From the NCBI GenBank assembly GCA_018712665.1, contig DVGP01000050.1, positions 1 through 17,330 of the forward strand: DNA of 17,330 bases. Direction: 5' to 3'. This document shows, piece by piece, positions 13,615 to 17,330 of the stretch (positions are counted from its first letter, which is position 1; each line of letters opens with the position of its first letter). The position numbers were made by a program, and so were the translations under genes. Below the pieces are notes generated by a model. That model worked only from the letters and a program-made list of their open reading frames with translations, made no database searches and was not told where the DNA came from. The stretch is from Candidatus Pelethomonas intestinigallinarum. GTDB lineage: Bacteria; Bacillota; Clostridia; Oscillospirales; Oscillospiraceae.

Positions 13615-15697
13615 TTACGACATGGAGACCAGGAACCGGGCGCCGGGGTCGCCGGCGAAGACGATCAGCCCGCCCTCCGGCAGGACTGCCTCCGTGTCGC
13701 CATAGATCCAGGAGCTGGCCGCCAGGGTCATGTCGGCGTTGTAGACGCAGAAGCCGCCGTTGTCTGGGACGGTGACGGTCATGGTCTTGCCGGCGGCCTC
13801 CCCCACGGTGTGCCACCGGGCGCCGCCGTCAGGCTGGATGGTGCAGTAGGAGGCATCCCCCGGGTAGACCGCCGGGGCGGCGGAGGCGTCCATGTAGAGA
13901 CCGCCGTTGAGCTCGATGTACTCCACGCCGTCCACATCCCGGATGTAGACGGTGCCGCTGTCGCGGCTGCCCACGCCGGGGATCTGGAGCACGGGCACGG
14001 CGGTGTTGGCGTCCACGATCTGGTTGGTCAGCATGTAGCTCTCCGCCCCCTCAGGCACCCCCTGGAAGGAGATGGCGGCAAAGACGCCGCTCAGAGGGTA
14101 GAGGCTGGAGGTGTAGCGCTCGTTGGTCTGGAGGTAGATCTTTCCCTCCCGGGCATACCAGGCCGCCAGGGCCTCCTGGTCCGCCTCGTGCTCCGGCAGC
14201 CGCTCCATGACGTACTCCGCCACGCAGGTGGGGGCCAGGCCGGGCAGGGGGGTGTAGGCCTTCTGGAAGAGGTAGGTCCGGCCGTTGTCCTCCTCCACCA
14301 GCCGCAGGAGCATGGAGTTGGCCTCGTCCCGGAAGGTGCCGTCCGCCCGGTAGGTCAGGGGCACGGAGACACCAGCCACGGTGAGGGTCATGGTCCCGTC
14401 GGCGGTGATGTCCACGTCGTAGAGCAGGGTGGAGGTGCCGTAAGGGCCGCTGAGGGCGGTGAGCTCCTCCGGCATGGGGGAGGCCTCCGCCTGGTCCAGG
14501 GCGGCGGTCTCGTCCACCGTCACGCCCTCCTCCGCCAGAGCGTCGATGAGGATGCGGGCGGCGGCGGCCTGGTCAAAGGTGCTGGCGCCGCCGGAGGAGA
14601 CCACCGCCGCGGCCATGTCGTGGTCCGGCAGGACCACCAGCCCGCTGTGGTACATCAGGGTGTCGCCGCCCTTCACCAGGGCCTGGATGCCGCTCTGGTT
14701 GAAGGGGAACATGTGGACGCTGTCCCAGCCCAGGCCGTAGGCCAGGGCGTCGCCCTCGCTGTCCTCGGGCCACATGCCCCGCAGGTACTCGTCGGCGGCC
14801 ATGGCCTCCAGGGAGGCCTCTGTCAGCAGCCCCTCGCCGCACAGGGCGCCGCCGAAGGCGGCCAGGTCGGAGGCGGAGGCGTAGACGCCGCCGGTGGCCA
14901 GGGCGGCCACGGTCTCCGTGGGCAGGGCCCTGTCGTCCCCGGCGCTGAGATAGGTCCGGGCGAAGCGGTCCGCCGCCACATTGTCGGCGGGCACGAAGGT
15001 GTTCTCCAGCCCCAGGGGCTCGATCACGGCCTCGTGGAGATACGCGCCGTAGTCCATGCCGCTGGCCGCCTCGATGACCAGCTGGGCCAGGGTGTAGCTG
15101 TCGTTGGAGTAGACGCTGTAGGCCCCGGGGTCCGCCTGGAGGGTCTGGGTGGACAGCCGCTCCAGCAGGTCGTCGGAGGCGTCGTGCGCCCCGTCCCCAA
15201 AGAGGAAGGAGCTGGGGCCGGCGCTGCCCATGAGGCCGGAGGAGTGGTTGAGGAGCATACGGACGGTGATGTCCTCATACCGGGGGTCGGCCATGGTGAA
15301 CCCCGGCAGGTAGGTGGTGACGGGCTGGTCCAGGTCCACCTTTCCTGCCTCCACCAGGGTCATCATCAGCACGGCGGTGTAGGTCTTGCTGATGGAGCCC
15401 ACGCCGTAGAGGACGTCGTCGGTGAGGGCCCGGTCCTCAGTGCGGGAGTAGGCGCCGGCGGAGCCGGTCAGAACGATCTCGCCGTCCTTCCACAGGGCGT
15501 AGGACACGCTGTCCGCGCCGCCGTATTGAAGGGCGGCTTCCGCCGCCGTCTGGGCGGACTGGGCCAGGGCGGAGGTCTCAGCGGCCGTTCCTGTTTCCGC
15601 CGCTCCGGCCTCCGCCGCCAGGGCGGGGCTCCAGAGGGAAAGGAGCAGCGCCAGGGCCAGGGCAAAGGCCCCCCCGCCGCAGGGATGTCAGCTTCAT
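13615..15697 (-). CDS. Serine hydrolase of the class C beta-lactamase family, signal peptide out of frame
   Basis: The long open frame runs from 15507 down to TAA 13615-13617 (630 aa). It has the penicillin-binding/beta-lactamase fold: SISK (Ser-x-x-Lys nucleophile and base), YSN, and HSG at residues 38-41, 133-135 and 287-289 counted from 15507. A C-terminal part of about 300 residues, probably beta-rich, follows. Such enzymes are peptidases or esterases acting outside the cell. Upstream of 15507 the frame still encodes the end of a signal peptide (ALALALLLSLWSPALAAEA), but the ATG with a ribosome site (15697, MKLTSLRR) is one base out of frame. The shift falls at a run of seven G (plus-strand C 15669-15675). 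With six G the product would be a normal 693-aa secreted precursor. As written, the ATG frame stops after 39 codons. Sequencing error, phase variation and true pseudogene are all possible. Confidence 0.82.
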
Positions 15698-15728
15698 GTG
15701 TCATGTTCTCCCTTCATACTGAAAAATC

Positions 15729-15768
15729 AAAAAAATCGTCCCGCCCGCCGCCCAGGCGGCGGGCGGGA
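15729..15768 (-). terminator. Intrinsic terminator between promoter and start of the serine hydrolase gene
   Basis: On the minus strand a perfect 14-bp GC stem (15768-15755 with 15752-15739), nominal 2-nt loop, then CGA and seven T. It lies just after the predicted RNA start at about 15770 and before ATG 15697. It could end tdk transcripts, but RNA from the promoter at 15777-15804 also has to pass it. Confidence 0.88.
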
Positions 15769-15776
15769 CAGGACCC

Positions 15777-15804
15777 ATTATACAGATTTGAAAAGAGAAG
15801 TCAA
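15777..15804 (-). promoter_or_regulatory. Strong promoter ahead of the serine hydrolase gene
   Basis: On the minus strand TTGACT (15804-15799), a 16-bp spacer and a perfect TATAAT (15782-15777). The predicted start is near 15770, at the foot of the terminator hairpin. Confidence 0.75.
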
Positions 15805-15822
15805 ATCGCCCAATACCTGGAT

Positions 15823-15920
15823 TTTGTGCGAACAAAGCCTCATTTTCGTCCCTTGACCAGGGAAAGGGACGAAAGATCTGCATGAAATGCAGATCGGCCC
15901 GTAGCTTCTGCCACGGGCCG
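15823..15920. repeat. Run of abutting hairpins between tdk and the serine hydrolase promoter
   Basis: Four inverted repeats lie in about 100 bp: TTTGT/ACAAA around GCGA (15823-15836); an 11-bp perfect stem (15844-15854 with 15864-15874); a 9-bp stem GATCTGCAT/ATGCAGATC around GAA (15875-15895); and CGGCCCGT/ACGGGCCG (15895-15920). The last three touch without spacer. Read on the minus strand they follow tdk by 43 bp, and the 9-bp hairpin is followed by TTTC. They may be a composite 3' end of tdk or a separate structured RNA. Confidence 0.55.
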
Positions 15921-15963
15921 GAAAATGCCGCCTGCGCCTGTACGGTTGCCGCGACGCCGCGGC

Positions 15964-16566
15964 TCAGACCTCTCCCCCCTCCTCCCGGGGGACGTGAAAA
16001 TCGGGGCCCAGATCCCCGGCCATCCAGTGGCGGCGGCACAGGCCGATGTACTGGTCGTTGGCCCCCAGCACCACCTGGGCCCCCTCCTTGAGGACCTTGC
16101 CGCTCTGGTCGAACCGGGCGTTGAAGGTGGCCTTCTTGCCGCACCAGCAGACAGTCTTGACCTCCTCGATCTTGTCCGCCATCACCAGCAGCTCCTGGCT
16201 CCCGGGAAAGAGGTCCCCCTTGAAGTCCGCCCGCAGGCCGTAGCACATGACCGGAATGTCCAGCTCGTCCACCAGGTGGACCAGGTAGTGGACCTCCTCC
16301 TTGGAGAGGAACTGGGCCTCGTCCACGATGATGCAGGCGTTTTGCTGCAGCTCCATGGGGCCCAGAGCCATCAGCTCGTCGAAGTAGATGCAGGGGTAGG
16401 TCAGGCCGATCCGGGAGACCACCATGTGGTCCCCGTCCCGGGTGTCGATCCGGGGCTTCACCAGCAGGGTCTGCTGCCCCCTCTCCTCGTAGTTGAACCG
16501 GGCCATCAGGGCGTTGGCCGTCTTGCTGGAGCCCATGACGCCGTATTTGAAATAAAGTTGTGCCAT
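15964..16566 (-). CDS. tdk: Thymidine kinase (type II, Tdk)
   Basis: This cytosolic 200-residue kinase phosphorylates thymidine with ATP for nucleotide salvage. The P-loop is GVMGSSKTANAL (residues 9-20), where SSKT replaces the more common SGKS/T. The Walker B/catalytic segment IIVDEAQFL contains Asp82 and Glu83. The structural zinc site is Cys140 and Cys142 (CWC) with Cys177 and His180 (CRRH), and the thymidine lasso loop lies between the two halves. Length is normal for the family. ATG 16566 follows AAGGAGAGAG; longer in-frame starts up to 16788 run into non-coding sequence and lack ribosome sites. No convincing promoter boxes are seen upstream. Its transcript probably ends in the hairpin run at 15844-15920 or at the terminator at 15729-15768. 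Confidence 0.95.
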   Translation of the reverse strand: MAQLYFKYGVMGSSKTANALMARFNYEERGQQTLLVKPRIDTRDGDHMVVSRIGLTYPCIYFDELMALGPMELQQNACIIVDEAQFLSKEEVHYLVHLVDELDIPVMCYGLRADFKGDLFPGSQELLVMADKIEEVKTVCWCGKKATFNARFDQSGKVLKEGAQVVLGANDQYIGLCRRHWMAGDLGPDFHVPREEGGEV

Positions 16567-16748
16567 TGTATTTCTCTCTCCTTGACCGCAAGCTTGTTTT
16601 CTGTTTTTATCAGCTGGCATACCGGCCCCGCGGGCCGGAAGCCTGTTGTTTCTGTGCCAACGCATGGCGCCGGTGCGCTTGGATTCGCGTATCGCCGGGC
16701 GGGGGGAATATTTCTTTTCCCCGAATGGGTGCCATTCTATTTCGTCAG

Positions 16749-16895
16749 CTCCCGGGGTCCAGATCTTGTGGGGGCTGCCCGCCCCCACGCCCCGGGAGAA
16801 TCGGGGGCTGCGCGCCCCCGAACCCCGCGGTTCACTTTTGGACGCCCAAAAGTGAACCGAAAAACCGCCAAAACCAAGGTTTTGGATTCCTTTTT
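16749..16895. repeat. Inverted-repeat cluster A
   Basis: In order: CTCCCGGGG/CCCCGGGAG (16749-16757 with 16790-16798) enclosing GTGGGGGC/GCCCCCAC; CGGGGGC/GCCCCCG (16802-16820); a 13-bp perfect repeat GGTTCACTTTTGG/CCAAAAGTGAACC around ACGC (16829-16858); and CCAAAACC/GGTTTTGG (16868-16885) followed by T5 at 16891-16895. The final hairpin could terminate plus-strand transcription. The GGGGGCTGC unit occurs twice in tandem, 33 bp apart. Confidence 0.75.
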
Positions 16896-17031
16896 CTAAT
16901 TGGTCTCTATCAGGTTTGTGACATCTCTGCCACTGAATGCCGTTTTTATCTAATCTGTAATCTGGTGGTCAACGATACTCCGCCTGCCGGCCTCTTAAAG
17001 AGATGGAGGTTTCTATTAGTGCTTGTCGAAA

Positions 17032-17071
17032 TATTCTGCGTCAAACGCACCAAAAACATTTACGCAGAATA
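17032..17071. repeat. 10-bp inverted repeat in the AT-richer core
   Basis: TATTCTGCGT (17032-17041) and ACGCAGAATA (17062-17071) are perfect inverted copies 20 bp apart. No T run follows on either strand, so a terminator is unlikely. It could be a protein-binding site or an element end. Confidence 0.5.
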
Positions 17072-17213
17072 AAACATCACGAAACAGCCTCCGCAAGGGG
17101 GGGAGACCGAAGGGCTGGTCTCTTGGTCAGAGGCAAAAATCAACCGGCGCGGCGGCAGGCACTGGCAAAAGATACACCGCAGCCGCGGCGAAACAAAATC
17201 AACATAAGGGGTC

Positions 17214-17302
17214 CACAGGGGGCATGCTTGCCCCCTGTGCGTGCTTTTGCCTACTTTTCCCACGAGGGAAAAGTAGGTCGGGGCACGGGGGCGGAGCCCC
17301 CG
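17214..17302. repeat. Inverted-repeat cluster B
   Basis: CACAGGGGGC/GCCCCCTGTG around ATGCTT (17214-17239); a 12-bp perfect repeat CCTACTTTTCCC/GGGAAAAGTAGG around ACGA (17250-17277); and CGGGGGC/GCCCCCG around GGA (17286-17302). The design repeats cluster A: GGGGGC hairpins beside a CTTTT/AAAAG-centred palindrome with a 4-nt loop. Confidence 0.75.
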
Positions 17303-17330
17303 AAGGTCTCGAGCAGCGGAGCGCTCCGCT

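Larger units (their letters stand above)
16567..17330. other. 764-bp stretch without a recognisable gene
   Basis: I find no frame with a ribosome site and protein-like composition here. It holds a GC hairpin CCGGCCC/GGGCCGG (about 16623-16639), two clusters of strong inverted repeats (16749-16895 and 17214-17330), and between them an AT-richer core (about 16890-17085) unlike the GC-rich surroundings. The last 16 bases (17315-17330) are a perfect palindrome cut by the window edge. Confidence 0.6.

Noticed and set aside
13558..15885. 775-codon open frame on the plus strand
   Set aside because: It is antisense to the serine hydrolase, has low-complexity Gly/Val/His-rich composition and no family marks. 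It is a by-product of high GC.
16560..17072. 170-codon plus-strand frame upstream of tdk
   Set aside because: It spans the hairpin cluster and the compositional change at about 16890, and has no ribosome site or domain.
17060..17263. 67-codon minus-strand frame near the right end
   Set aside because: It lies across inverted-repeat cluster B, has no ribosome site, and its composition is that of translated repeat DNA.
1..17330. CRISPR arrays, tRNA or rRNA genes, transposase genes, prophage genes
   Set aside because: No regularly spaced repeats, tRNA-like folds, rRNA sequence or transposase/integrase motifs were seen.

Overview
The window is a high-GC, gene-dense stretch from a spore-forming anaerobic Firmicute. 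Sporulation genes (spoIID, bofA, yaaL), a CIRCE heat-shock operator, strong AAGGAGG-type ribosome sites, frequent GTG/TTG starts and a sodium-pump decarboxylase subunit together suggest the Oscillospiraceae (Flavonifractor/Lawsonibacter-like). The genus is an inference; no 16S rRNA is present.

Layout, left to right. (1) 1-1281: 3' part of ftsH with its terminator. (2) 1353-1656, minus: a 58-aa unknown protein with a structured leader. (3) 1743-4867, plus: one long frame that joins a 12-TM MFS permease to a family 2 glycoside hydrolase. (4) 4869-5398, minus: yaaL-bofA, back to back with tadA (plus). (5) 6135-7330, minus: a DUF308/HdeD-like membrane protein and an hsp20 gene under a CIRCE/HrcA-controlled promoter. 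(6) 7419-8514, minus: a two-gene chromate-transporter (CHR) pair. (7) 8642-9430, minus: an unknown polytopic membrane protein, divergent from spoIID (plus), which is followed by a 71-aa unknown protein. (8) 11080-11850, plus: uridine phosphorylase. (9) 12005-13576, plus: a promoter, a riboswitch-like leader with an intrinsic terminator, then the beta and a small gamma-like subunit of a Na+-translocating decarboxylase without an alpha subunit. (10) 13615-15697, minus: a secreted-type serine hydrolase (class C beta-lactamase fold) whose signal-peptide codons are out of frame because of a seven-G run. (11) 15964-16566, minus: thymidine kinase. (12) 16567-17330: no gene seen, but a dense cluster of inverted repeats around an AT-richer core.

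The genes do not form one pathway. The strongest points for follow-up are the permease-glycosidase fusion, the yybP-ykoY-like RNA in front of the orphan Na+ pump subunits, the possible slippage switch in the serine hydrolase together with a terminator placed just after its promoter, and several structured non-coding stretches (1530-1643, 15823-15920, 16749-17330). All calls come from reading the sequence; no searches were run.
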